Shown: piece by piece, positions 41,980 through 51,043 of the stretch
How positions within the stretch are numbered: the stretch's first letter is position 1
Layout of the letters: each line of letters begins with the position of its first letter
From: Acidobacteriaceae bacterium
Lineage (GTDB): Bacteria > Acidobacteriota > Terriglobia > Terriglobales > Acidobacteriaceae
NCBI GenBank assembly: GCA_030041435.1
Contig: JASHNW010000090.1
Location: 1-64,000, forward strand
Length of the DNA: 64,000 nt
Direction: 5' to 3'
Notes under the pieces: generated by a model
What the model was told of the DNA's origin: nothing
Database searches by the model: none
The model's input: the letters and a program-made list of their open reading frames with translations, nothing else
Made by a program: the position numbers and the translations under genes

Positions 41980-44291
41980 CTGCGATCCAGACTTACCACC
42001 CAGATGCCGTGCGGGGGAAGGGTCCTGCGGAGAATCGTGGCTCCATTCTGCTGATCGAATGCGACCTCCGAGCCGACGATCACATCGTGAGCTGCGCTGG
42101 GCGTCCAGGGCAGGCTGATCGAAATAGAAGCGTCCGCGGGCCGATCGGAGTGGCTGAACACGAAAACGAGCTGACCATCTGCCGCAATCAATCGCCGCAC
42201 TTCGACGTCGTCCGTGCCGGATCCTGAGACTCGAACCCGCGGCGCGACACCGGCGGACGCGGCCAGTGCCAGAAGCAGCGCACGCGTGCCGGCGTCGTGT
42301 GTTCTCTGATACGAGAGCCCGAGAAACGAACCAACGAGGATGGCGGTCCCGCTGCCGAAGCGATGGCAGACGATGGCGGCCGCGCCTGAAGGAAACGTCG
42401 CCAGCGTGCGCGCGTCCGGCGCCGGCTCCAGATCCTCTTCGAACGCCGCACCGGGCAAGACCTGGCCCGCGGAGAGACCGGAAAAGGCGGCAGAAGCCTC
42501 GATCGCGATTTCCGGCTTCTCTTCGGGACGAATCAGCGATTCACGCGCGCCAAACACCTGGTCCAAACCGAATCCCGGAATGACGGGACTCGCGTGCCCG
42601 CGTTCGTCGTTCCATGCCAACCTCGCTTCGGCCACGACGGTACCTCCGCCCTGAATGTACTGGCGGATCAGGCCACCAGCGCTCTGCGAAAGCATAACCG
42701 GATACGGAAGGAAAACGATGCGGTATTGGCTGAGACGCAGCAAATCCGACGACGACAGGCTGACGAAATCGACCGGAATCAGCTTTTCAAGAAAGGCACG
42801 GTACAGGCCCAGCAGCGAGTCGCGTTCGGCATTGCCCAGCGTCGAGGGCGACGGTTGACGGCCGCCCACCATGTAGGAAAGCCGGTCGTAAACGATGGCG
42901 ACGCGCGCCGCGGCCGGTTCAGACGCGTCGATTCTGGCGGCGTTGGCAGCGATAAGAGCCGCAGTTTTGCCCGCCGCGCGAGCGCGGTCCGTGAGTGTTC
43001 CGTCCAGATGGATCAGTCCATAGCCGTTCGACTCGAACCCCGAACTCATCGGATACCAGGCGTAGGTCGCCGTTTCGCGAGCGCCATGCGAGATCGCCTG
43101 CCACATCCAGAATTCTTCGTCCTGCGGCGTAACCGGATCGGCGATGCGCATACCGGTCGCGCCCTGGCCAGCCTGCAGCTCACCAATCCAGAATCCCTTA
43201 CCGAAGGCGTGCCCTGCGGAACGCGTGAAATCGAGCCCGGCAGTCAGCATCCACCACGGCCACGGCCGCGAAGACTCGGAGTGTTTGGGATAAATCGAGG
43301 TGCCGTAGAAATCGGCTGTTGCGGACATCTTCCAGTCGTCCGGCTCTCCATAGCCGTCGGTCGGCTGCGTGAAAAGCCCCGGGGCATCGGCGTGACTGGT
43401 GATCGGATGACCGCGGTCAGCGCTGCGAATGGCGTCGACGCGGGTCTTCAGGTCGCCGGCCAGCTTATCGTCGATGAAGGCGCGCCAGTCAATGTAATCG
43501 GTGTAGGAGAGGATCGTCGAGAAGCGAGGCGCCTGCACCTGATCCCAGCTTGTGAACTGCCGATACCAGGCAGCGTTCAGCGCGTCGAGGGTTCCGTATT
43601 TCGCCTGCAGCCACTCACGAAAGCGCGCCTGGGTGGCCTGGCAAAAGCAAAACTCCGGATCCCTGATCCAGGAAAAATCGGCCCAGTTGATCACATGCGG
43701 CTCGCTCCACACATCCCAGCCGTAAAGAGCGGGAAAGCGATTGGCGTCGCGCGAGAGAGCCCCGAGGAAGCTGGTGATTTCGCGTCGAACTGCGGCGTAA
43801 TCGATGCAATATCCGGGAGCCGATTGCGAGTCGATCACGATGCCGCTGCGGTCGACGAAGCGGCTGTCAGGAAACTGCCGTCCGATCCAGTCGGGAGCCG
43901 AATCGAGATAGACCTGAATGATGACTTTGAGCCCACGGTCGCCGGCGAGCTTCAGCAGCAGGTCCAGGTTACTGAAGTTGTAGACACCACGCCGGGGCTC
44001 AGCGGTCGACCAATCGACCCAGGTCTTGACGGTGTTGAATCCCACTCCTTTGATCGAGTCGAGATCGGCTCCCCAGGCTGCGGAGCTGCCGGCGTCGATG
44101 CGGCTCATCATCGGAGCGCGTGCCGTTCCACCTCCATACCAGACGGCGAGGGGGAAAAATGCGGCCGGTGCAGTTCCCGCGTTAGCCGAACCAGCCGGCG
44201 TTGCCTGGCCGAGCACGGCCGCTATTGCGAACGCAGCGGCGATGCGCCCGGCACGCAGGCGAACGTCGCAACCAGCCCCGCGACCCATCAT
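41976..44291 (-). CDS. Exported GH42-like glycoside hydrolase (beta-galactosidase type)
   Basis: A 771-residue enzyme with a signal peptide (about 1-36). The TIM barrel begins WGADLDSIKGVGFNTVKTWV; the acid/base is Glu197 in GWDVWSEPHV and the nucleophile is Glu371 in FWIGELQAGQG, both in the GH42 arrangement. A trimerisation-like domain (about 465-680: RVAIVYDRLSYMVGG, YRIVFLPYPVMLSQSAGGLI) and a small C-terminal beta domain follow. The asparagine usually before the acid/base is Ser here. It likely releases a terminal sugar outside the cytoplasm. Its ATG overlaps the isomerase stop (ATGA). Confidence 0.87.
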   Translation of the reverse strand: MMGRGAGCDVRLRAGRIAAAFAIAAVLGQATPAGSANAGTAPAAFFPLAVWYGGGTARAPMMSRIDAGSSAAWGADLDSIKGVGFNTVKTWVDWSTAEPRRGVYNFSNLDLLLKLAGDRGLKVIIQVYLDSAPDWIGRQFPDSRFVDRSGIVIDSQSAPGYCIDYAAVRREITSFLGALSRDANRFPALYGWDVWSEPHVINWADFSWIRDPEFCFCQATQARFREWLQAKYGTLDALNAAWYRQFTSWDQVQAPRFSTILSYTDYIDWRAFIDDKLAGDLKTRVDAIRSADRGHPITSHADAPGLFTQPTDGYGEPDDWKMSATADFYGTSIYPKHSESSRPWPWWMLTAGLDFTRSAGHAFGKGFWIGELQAGQGATGMRIADPVTPQDEEFWMWQAISHGARETATYAWYPMSSGFESNGYGLIHLDGTLTDRARAAGKTAALIAANAARIDASEPAAARVAIVYDRLSYMVGGRQPSPSTLGNAERDSLLGLYRAFLEKLIPVDFVSLSSSDLLRLSQYRIVFLPYPVMLSQSAGGLIRQYIQGGGTVVAEARLAWNDERGHASPVIPGFGLDQVFGARESLIRPEEKPEIAIEASAAFSGLSAGQVLPGAAFEEDLEPAPDARTLATFPSGAAAIVCHRFGSGTAILVGSFLGLSYQRTHDAGTRALLLALAASAGVAPRVRVSGSGTDDVEVRRLIAADGQLVFVFSHSDRPADASISISLPWTPSAAHDVIVGSEVAFDQQNGATILRRTLPPHGIWVVSLDRR

Positions 44292-45040
44292 TGTCTGCCC
44301 TGAATGAACTTCTCGTAAGCCTCAAAGACGCGCTGATTGTGGTCGGGAGGCAGGCCGACGTTGGGCGAGACAAAGGTCGGCGGTGGAACGCCGGCTTTCG
44401 CGAGGAGCGCTCCCGTTTCCGCGATGAGAGACATCGCGATCGATACGGCAGCGATGGTGGAACCCGCGGCAAACTTCTCCGCCAGCCCGTCGATCGATAT
44501 CAATGCATCTTCGGGCGGCACGCAGTTATCGATGGCAATGTTGGAAGCATCCGCGAGCGTCTTGCCGCTGGAATGCTTTGCCTCACGCTGCTTCCGGTTC
44601 TGGTGCGAGGAAACCGAGACTACGGTCAGGCCGCGCTTCCCCGCCTCGATGGCCATTTCCACCGGAGCGGCGTTGAGTCCGCCATGTGAAAAAACCAGCA
44701 TGCAATCGCCGGCGCGGAGATTGTAGCTCTGCAGAACGATTTCTACGTAGCCCTCGCGCTGCTCCAGCCACAGCAGTTCGCGCGCGCCGCCGGGGCCAAC
44801 CACGTTGAACCACATCAGACGGGGATCGTAAATAGGCTGGAAACCAACAAAGCTGCCGTAACGCGGAAAGATATCGAGGACAGGAATGACGGAATGACCG
44901 CTGCCGAATAAAAAGACGCGTCCCTGCGACTGGATCGAATGCGCGAAGGCCTGCGCAGCCTGCGCGATCTTTTCGCCCTGCGTTTCGCGAATCTCGCGCA
45001 GGATCGCTCCCACGCGTTCCAGATATTGCTCATAAACCAT
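44288..45040 (-). CDS. SIS-domain sugar phosphate-binding protein (UPF0309-like isomerase)
   Basis: A 250-residue SIS protein. Motifs: RVFLFGSGHSVIPVLDIFPR, DCMLVFSHGGLNAAPVEMAI and LTVVSVSSHQNRKQRE form the phosphosugar pocket; HSSGKTLADASNIAIDNCVP is typical of the UPF0309/sugar isomerase group. It may isomerise or bind a (amino)sugar phosphate made by the ROK kinase. The ATG at 45040 follows AGGAG by about ten bases; longer upstream readings lack one. It heads the four-gene operon 45040-39884, in which every junction is a four-base overlap. Confidence 0.85.
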   Translation of the reverse strand: MVYEQYLERVGAILREIRETQGEKIAQAAQAFAHSIQSQGRVFLFGSGHSVIPVLDIFPRYGSFVGFQPIYDPRLMWFNVVGPGGARELLWLEQREGYVEIVLQSYNLRAGDCMLVFSHGGLNAAPVEMAIEAGKRGLTVVSVSSHQNRKQREAKHSSGKTLADASNIAIDNCVPPEDALISIDGLAEKFAAGSTIAAVSIAMSLIAETGALLAKAGVPPPTFVSPNVGLPPDHNQRVFEAYEKFIQGRQ

Positions 45041-45257
45041 TTGCCCTGATCTCCTGTAAGTCGGTAAATTTTGTTCTGGCAACGGCCTCGTTCTGCACGT
45101 GGGCTGGAGCATTTTCACTTTCGGCCCAGGGAAGAAACCAGCATCTGCGTGGCCATTCCGTCAAAGAAGGGCCACACAGAACGGAGCTGACCATCCCATA
45201 GTAAAGGTGAAAATTCTCTAAAAGACCCAGGCGATGGGCTGCGACCAGGAGAACCAC

Positions 45258-46052
45258 ATGGAACATACGCGAAGAGACTTTCTGGTTCTGGCCGGGGCGA
45301 GCGCAACGGCCATGGGCGCGCAGGTGGTGGGGCAGCCAGGCATCGCACGCGAACAGGGCGACGCGCCCGCGCGAGTGATGGCGGTTGCTGCGCATCCCGG
45401 CGATGGATTTTTCAGCATGGGAGCGCCGGTGGCGCTGGCGGCCGCGCAGCAGGGCGCAGGGTGTTTCCTGAGCCTCTCCCTCGGCAGCCGCGGATCGGCG
45501 ACCATTCCCGCGCCGCGCTACGGCGACATGCAGCGCGACGCTTCGCAGCAGGCCGCGCAGAAGCTGCGTTCGCAGGCGATCTTTCTGGACTACGAAGACG
45601 GCGAGATTCCGGTGAACGACGAAATTAAGTTCGCGGTTTGCGACAAAATTCGCGAGTTTCAGCCCTCGATCGTCCTCACGCACTGGAAGGGGAGCTGGCA
45701 TAAGGACCATCAGGCCTGCCATGCGATCGTGGAGGACGCGATTTTCTACGCGGGCTTGCCGGCGATCGCACGCTCGCGGCCGGCCCATTCCGTGGGCAAG
45801 ACCTGGTACGCCTGGAACTGGGAGGACGCCGACGCATTTCGCGCCGACACGTATCTCGACATTACGCCGGTCTACGAGCCGTGGATGGAGGCGTGCGCGC
45901 TGTTTCCTATGTGGCGCGGAGAAAACGGCTTCCGTTACAACGACTATTATCAGAGCCATGCCGTCGCAACCGGATGTCTTTGCGGAGCGAAGTACGCGGT
46001 GGCGCTGATGTCTCCGCCGGAACAACTGGTGCGGCATCTCCAGGCGCTGTAA
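45258..46052 (+). CDS. Tat-exported PIG-L-like deacetylase with an altered active site
   Basis: A 264-residue protein with a twin-arginine signal (TRRDFLVLAGASATAMGA). The PIG-L/LmbE fold is clear: VMAVAAHPGDGFFSMGAPVA and LTHWKGSWHKDHQACHAIVE. Zinc ligands His46, Asp49 and His151 (HKDH) are kept, but the first Asp of the canonical AHPDD, the general base in MshB-type enzymes, is Gly48. Activity on an N-acetylated sugar is possible only if another residue substitutes. AGGAG precedes the ATG. It is divergent from the sugar operon and convergent with a TonB-dependent receptor. Confidence 0.85.
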   Translation: MEHTRRDFLVLAGASATAMGAQVVGQPGIAREQGDAPARVMAVAAHPGDGFFSMGAPVALAAAQQGAGCFLSLSLGSRGSATIPAPRYGDMQRDASQQAAQKLRSQAIFLDYEDGEIPVNDEIKFAVCDKIREFQPSIVLTHWKGSWHKDHQACHAIVEDAIFYAGLPAIARSRPAHSVGKTWYAWNWEDADAFRADTYLDITPVYEPWMEACALFPMWRGENGFRYNDYYQSHAVATGCLCGAKYAVALMSPPEQLVRHLQAL

Positions 46053-46056
46053 GAAC

Positions 46057-46097
46057 GCGCCGGATCGCAGAGCGAAGGCGAACACGCGATCCGGCGC
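46057..46097. terminator. Twelve-base-pair hairpin between convergent genes
   Basis: GCGCCGGATCGC and GCGATCCGGCGC form a perfect stem around a 17-base loop, five bases after the deacetylase stop and before the converging receptor gene. No T run follows, so it may be a structural or Rho-assisted terminator, or a REP-like element. Confidence 0.5.
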
Positions 46098-46263
46098 TGC
46101 CAGGCAGGCGAGAAGATTGCGCCGAAGACGGGGTAACCGGTTCCGGATGAAGATCCCGCCTGAGCAATTGCAGGGCATTCTGGTCGTCCGTAACAACCTG
46201 CACGCGGAGCGACTGCGCCGCGGCACACAACGAAGCACACCGTGGCGCGAAGTCGTGCCGAGA

Positions 46264-49200
46264 CTAGAAGCGATAGTGCATCGACACCTGGAGGATGCGC
46301 TGGGTGGAGTTTGTGCCGATTATTTTGCCCAGGAAGCCGACATCATAGTCGGGCAGCCAGCTATCGGGCGGCGCATAGCTGGCGATGTTCCCCACGTTGA
46401 AGGCTTCGCCGCGCAGCTCCAGCGTCTGTTCCCTGGCAACCGTGAACACCTTGAATGCACCAACATCCACCTTGCGGTACCCCGGCGCGCGCTCGGAGCC
46501 GTTTTGGGCGTTGCCGAAGTAGTTGTACGATTCGTTGCCGTAGGCACAGGCCCCGGAGTAAGCCGGGCTCCCGTTGGGGAAGTAGCTTTGCTGGCTGGGG
46601 TTGCCGTTCGCATCAAATGCCAGGCACGGTACGGCGGAAGGATCGGTACCGAACCAGTTCTGGATTGTGCGATGGACGATGTGTAGCGGCCGGAAGTAGG
46701 TCACGTGGTTCTCGTAGTCCCCGACGTTGTAGTCCTGAGGGCCATACATGGTGATCGGGAACCCGGAATAGAGGACGGCATCGCCGGAGAGCTGCCATCC
46801 GCCAAAGGCTTCGTCCATCGCGCGGTTCCAGTTGCTGCCGAACCGCCTGCCGCGCCCGAAGGGCATGTGGAAGATGCCATAGGCGGTCAGAGAGTTGCGC
46901 GTGTCGTATCCTGCCGGCCCGTAATCCCCCCTGGGATCGTAGATGTTCTGGAAGAAAGAGCTGAACTCGGCGACGCTGGCAACGCCATAGAAACCTGCAT
47001 TGTCGGTCATCGCGCGGGCCCATGTGTAGTTCACGTTGTAGTCCATGCCGCTGGAGGCCTTATGGCGCAGCGTGGCCTGCATGGCGTTGTAATTGGAGAA
47101 GCCCTCCGACTGGGTTTCAGCGAGATACCCGAAGTTGCCCACGAGCCCACAGAAAGGAGCGGGTGGCGCAATGGTGCCGCTACAGTCGTTGGAGGCAAGC
47201 AGACCGGTAGCGGGGGTGGGCCACTGGTTGGCTTGTTCCGGCACAACCAGATGCTGGCCAAGCTGTCCCACGTAGGTCACCTGCGCCGAAGTAGCGCCGT
47301 TCACCGCATACTGCCACGCGAGATTGAACTGCTGAACCAGCGCCGGGCGCAGGTTTCCGGACCAGGCGTTGAACTGACCGTAGTTGAAGGACTGAGAGCC
47401 GGATGAGCTGTTGAACCCGTTTTCAGCTTTAACCGGCGCCGCTCCCGCCGTGGTAAGGGTTGGGGCGACCGGAGCGTAGGCGAAATTCGACAGGAACGGC
47501 GGATTCTGGGTCAGGCGCAGGTTGGCGCCCGTGCCTTCCAGCCAGTCCGTAATGCCGTAGCCGCCGCGGAAGACAAGCCGGGAGCTGACCTGCAGTGCAA
47601 AGCCGACGCGAGGCATGAAGTTGGTCCAGACCGGGTTGTAGAGCGCGCGGCTGGCGCCGTTTTTGCCGGCGTACTCCAGAATCTGAGCAGCCGTCGCCGT
47701 TGGATTGGGGTGAACAAGATCGCTGTTGATGATGTTCGCTTCCTTGTTATTTACCTCGTAGAGCGGCTGGTCGTAGCCCCAGCGCAGGCCCAGGTTCAGG
47801 GTCAGGTTGTGGCGGACTCTCCAGTCGTCCTGCGCGAAGACGGCATTGCGGTACTGCCGATAGCCCACATCCCCGGCGACGCCGCCGACCGCGTCGCCGG
47901 CGGATTCGTCCAGCACAAAGTCCGCAAATCCATAGCCGTACTGGGGCACGGAGGCAGATGGGTTCGCCGTGTACGTGCCGTTGTAACTGAAACTCCCCAA
48001 TGCTCCGGCATTGCCGGGATAAAAGCTGTTCTGCTGATAGCGCACGATTTGCCCGCCGAAGCGGAGGTTGTGCGTACCCTTCAACCAGGTGAACAGATCG
48101 GAATAGAAGAAGTTATTTTCGTGAAACTTGGTCGAAATCGCCGTGGTTCCCACGTTGCTCTCGGAGCTGGAGAAACTCATCAGCGAGAAGCCCTGGAACG
48201 CCTGGTTGGAAAAGGGAATTCCAATCTTGCTGTCGCCGCTGGTGCCGAAGAACCCAGTGGAGTCGAAAGGCTCGCCCTGCAGCCAGATGGCGCGGGAGAT
48301 GCCGGCTCGGAACTCGTTCTGCATGGATGGCGAGAAGGTGTGTATCTCATTCAGCGCCAGGTTCAGGAAGGGATAATCGTTGGCCGTGGGGAAGGTAATC
48401 GCCAGGGTGGACTTGACGGGCAGGTCGTAGGCGTCGCCGTCGCTGAAGCGCCCCATCAGCGTGTCGTGCGGGCTGATCGTGTAGTCGACGCGCACGTCGC
48501 CCTGGTTGTTGTGCGTCTGGCCCTTGAACGGTCCCCAGTAGTTGCCCACGTCGACATAGCCGCCAACGGGAGCGTGATTCGGCAGCGGATAGTACTCGGG
48601 ATGCGCAAAAAGGAATTTGGCAACCGGATTGTTGACCGGGATCTGGTTGCACGTCATGGGGCTGGTGGAGCAGTTCCCGTAAGCAGTGGCGCTGTCATAT
48701 GCGCCTCCGTTGTTTGTGTTGTAAAGCTGAATTGGGGACTGGTTGTAGTAGCTGCTCAATGCGATCTCGTGAAAATCTCCGTTGCGCATGTCCGGAGTTG
48801 CCACTGTGAGCTGCCCAAGCCCCCCGCTGTGATAGCGGAAACCTTCGTAATCTGCGAAAAGGAACAGCTTGTCCCGCTTGATGGGACCGCCGACCGTCCC
48901 GCCGAACTGCTCCTGCGTGAATGGCGTGATCGGCAGTCCGTAGTAGTTGTTGTACCAGGAGTTGGCACTGGCCAGATTATTGTCCTGGTAGTACATGTAT
49001 ACGCTTCCGTGATAGTGGTTGGTGCCTGATTTGGTTACAACGAGTATCTCGCCGCCGTTCACGTTGCCATATTCGGCGTCGGCGTTGCCGGTGATCACCT
49101 TCTCCTGGGCGATGCTGTCAGGAGCAGGGTTATACGCGGCCAGGTTGTTGATGGTTTCGTTCATCTCGATGCCGTCCAGCACATAGTTGTTCCCCTGCTG

Positions 49201-49797
49201 GCGGTTACCGTTGAAGGAGGGGATCCCAGCGGAGCCGGTGTCACGCTCGTTGCCGAAGCCGGCCGCCATGGAATCGAGCGAGGGGTTGACCGCGCCGGGC
49301 ACGAACAATGTATCGGTCTGGAAGTTCAAGCCATTGTTGGGGACGTTTTCCAGAGCCTCGGTGTCGAAAGTCGCGCCGGTTGTGATGTTCTGCGTTTGCA
49401 GCAGAGGCGAAGTTTCCGAAGTGACAGTAATCGTCGTGCTGGCGCTGCCGACGTGCAGGATTGCGTCAACCTTGGCGATCTGATCGATCTGAAGCGGAAA
49501 CGCGTTGATCTGGACGGTTCTGAAGCCGGAAGCCCGGACCGTGACAGTGTATGTGCCGATGGGCAGAAACTGGATGTTGTACTCGCCGTCCTTATCGGTG
49601 AGTGTCCTCGTGTTCACGCCGGTCGAGACATTGGTTGCGGTGACACTGGCGCCGGCAATGACCGCACCGCTGGGATCGGTGACGGTGCCGCGGATGCTCC
49701 CGGTGATGGTCTGGGCCAGCGTGCCGGTGACGGCGAAGGCGAGAACTGCAAACGCCATGGCCGCAGCCCTGATCAGGTGCGTCGAAATCCTGTGCAT
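46264..49797 (-). CDS. Oar-type TonB-dependent receptor with carboxypeptidase-regulatory-like domain
   Basis: A 1,177-residue outer-membrane receptor. After a signal peptide (to about ALAQ) comes a CarboxypepD_reg-like domain (SIRGTVTDPSGAVIAGASVT, DKDGEYNIQFLPIGTYTVTV), a plug (FNGNRQQGNNYVLDGIEMNE, GNVNGGEILVVTKSGTNHYH) and a long barrel of the Oar family ending in HYRF. No classic TonB box was identified. These receptors are typical of acidobacteria and presumably import glycans or other large substrates. GGAGG precedes the ATG at 49797. It is divergent from a GntR regulator with a palindromic site between them. Confidence 0.93.
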   Translation of the reverse strand: MHRISTHLIRAAAMAFAVLAFAVTGTLAQTITGSIRGTVTDPSGAVIAGASVTATNVSTGVNTRTLTDKDGEYNIQFLPIGTYTVTVRASGFRTVQINAFPLQIDQIAKVDAILHVGSASTTITVTSETSPLLQTQNITTGATFDTEALENVPNNGLNFQTDTLFVPGAVNPSLDSMAAGFGNERDTGSAGIPSFNGNRQQGNNYVLDGIEMNETINNLAAYNPAPDSIAQEKVITGNADAEYGNVNGGEILVVTKSGTNHYHGSVYMYYQDNNLASANSWYNNYYGLPITPFTQEQFGGTVGGPIKRDKLFLFADYEGFRYHSGGLGQLTVATPDMRNGDFHEIALSSYYNQSPIQLYNTNNGGAYDSATAYGNCSTSPMTCNQIPVNNPVAKFLFAHPEYYPLPNHAPVGGYVDVGNYWGPFKGQTHNNQGDVRVDYTISPHDTLMGRFSDGDAYDLPVKSTLAITFPTANDYPFLNLALNEIHTFSPSMQNEFRAGISRAIWLQGEPFDSTGFFGTSGDSKIGIPFSNQAFQGFSLMSFSSSESNVGTTAISTKFHENNFFYSDLFTWLKGTHNLRFGGQIVRYQQNSFYPGNAGALGSFSYNGTYTANPSASVPQYGYGFADFVLDESAGDAVGGVAGDVGYRQYRNAVFAQDDWRVRHNLTLNLGLRWGYDQPLYEVNNKEANIINSDLVHPNPTATAAQILEYAGKNGASRALYNPVWTNFMPRVGFALQVSSRLVFRGGYGITDWLEGTGANLRLTQNPPFLSNFAYAPVAPTLTTAGAAPVKAENGFNSSSGSQSFNYGQFNAWSGNLRPALVQQFNLAWQYAVNGATSAQVTYVGQLGQHLVVPEQANQWPTPATGLLASNDCSGTIAPPAPFCGLVGNFGYLAETQSEGFSNYNAMQATLRHKASSGMDYNVNYTWARAMTDNAGFYGVASVAEFSSFFQNIYDPRGDYGPAGYDTRNSLTAYGIFHMPFGRGRRFGSNWNRAMDEAFGGWQLSGDAVLYSGFPITMYGPQDYNVGDYENHVTYFRPLHIVHRTIQNWFGTDPSAVPCLAFDANGNPSQQSYFPNGSPAYSGACAYGNESYNYFGNAQNGSERAPGYRKVDVGAFKVFTVAREQTLELRGEAFNVGNIASYAPPDSWLPDYDVGFLGKIIGTNSTQRILQVSMHYRF

Positions 49798-50008
49798 TTT
49801 TCCTGCCTCCAAAAGCGTCGTTCGCACTGCAGCCCGGAACGCTGCTCATTCCCCTGATGCAGACGTTCCGTGATCCACGGAATGCAGGAGAGACACCGGA
49901 GAAAACCTGCTAAGGCAGCGGGTCGCTTCGCATCCCGGCCATTCCGAAAGTTCCGGATGGAGTTGAATTGAAGCACGAGACGATTTTCTTTGTCAATCCG
50001 ATAATCCA

Positions 50009-50022
50009 GTCTTATAGAAGAC
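50009..50022. promoter_or_regulatory. Inverted repeat between the receptor and GntR genes, candidate operator
   Basis: GTCTTATAGAAGAC has perfect arms GTCTT/AAGAC around ATAG; a further AAAGAC follows at 50025-50030. GntR/HutC-type operators are short palindromes of this size, and the site lies in the shared divergent promoter region. Confidence 0.5.
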
Positions 50023-50081
50023 ATAAAGACCGAATGTCGCAAGTCTGGCACTTGACGCGGCGCTGGTTTTGGATTTATGTC

Positions 50082-50870
50082 ATGGATTCAATGAACGCAC
50101 AAGCCTTGCCGCAGGTGACGCCGCTGGACCGAGGGAACGGCATCCCTCTTTACCACCAGATCCAGCGCCAGCTCATGGAACAGATACGTTCCGGCGCCCT
50201 CCGGCAGAGCGACCCGGTGCCGCCGGTGCAGGAGATCGCCGCACGCTACGGCGTGAGCCTGATGACCGCCCGCCAGGCGGTCCGCTCGCTTTGCGATCTG
50301 GGCCTGACGTACAGCAGGCAGGGCAAGGGCACCTTCGTCTCAAACACCAAGCTCGAGAAGAATTTTCGCCAGGTGATGTCGTTCACCGAAGAGATGAAAA
50401 CCCGCGGTACGACACCCAAATCCAAAGTGCTGTCGTTTCGCATTCAGGTCGCGCCGGCCGAGGTGCGAAAAGCCCTGAACCTGAGCGCCGGCGAGAAGGT
50501 ATTCCGGCTGCATCGGGTACGCTACGGCGACAACGTGCCGCTGGGGATCGAGTGCAGTTGCCTCCCGGTCTGGCTCTGCCCCGCCTTGCTGAAGGATTAC
50601 GACACAGCTTCGTCGCTGTACCGCACGCTGGAGCTGCACGGAGTTTTTCTGATGACGGCCAGCGAGGTGGTGGAAGTGGGCCGCGCGAACGCGGATGACG
50701 CGAAGCTCCTGCGCATCGCGCCCAGGAGCCCGGTGTTCCTCTTCACGCGCATCTCCTTTCTCGAGGACGGCAAACCGGTGGAGTTCGTTAAATCGACCTA
50801 TCGGGGGGACCGCTACAAGATCGTCAACCGGCTCACACGCGTGCGGTCTGATGGGGCAACTACCCCATGA
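50082..50870 (+). CDS. GntR-family regulator, HutC/UTRA subfamily
   Basis: A 262-residue one-component regulator. The N-terminal winged helix starts GNGIPLYHQIQRQLMEQIRS and continues PPVQEIAARYGVSLMTARQA, VRSLCDLGLTYSRQGKGTFV. Residues about 95-255 are a UTRA ligand domain (VFRLHRVRYGDNVPLGIECS, FLFTRISFLEDGKPVEFVKS, YRGDRYK). UTRA proteins bind sugars, amino sugar phosphates or amino acids. The start is uncertain: ATGs at 50034, 50082 and 50091 all lack a good ribosome site. It is divergent from the Oar-type receptor, which it probably controls. Confidence 0.9.
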   Translation: MDSMNAQALPQVTPLDRGNGIPLYHQIQRQLMEQIRSGALRQSDPVPPVQEIAARYGVSLMTARQAVRSLCDLGLTYSRQGKGTFVSNTKLEKNFRQVMSFTEEMKTRGTTPKSKVLSFRIQVAPAEVRKALNLSAGEKVFRLHRVRYGDNVPLGIECSCLPVWLCPALLKDYDTASSLYRTLELHGVFLMTASEVVEVGRANADDAKLLRIAPRSPVFLFTRISFLEDGKPVEFVKSTYRGDRYKIVNRLTRVRSDGATTP

Positions 50871-51043
50871 GGAGCTGGATTCCGCTCGGGAAAATCGTGT
50901 GAAGAGGGCCGACTCGCGACTGCGAAGCTATTCATCCGGATCTGGCAGGCGAGCCGGTTGCTCTTCAGAAAAATTGCGGTCTCTGAACGGTCCGTAAGGC
51001 TCTGCGGCCAAAAAGGGGTCGTGTGGCCGCCAATACGGAGGCT

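Noticed and set aside
42594-44303. Plus-strand reading frame of 569 codons
   Set aside because: Antisense to the GH42-like hydrolase; the opposite strand has the catalytic residues and coupled starts.
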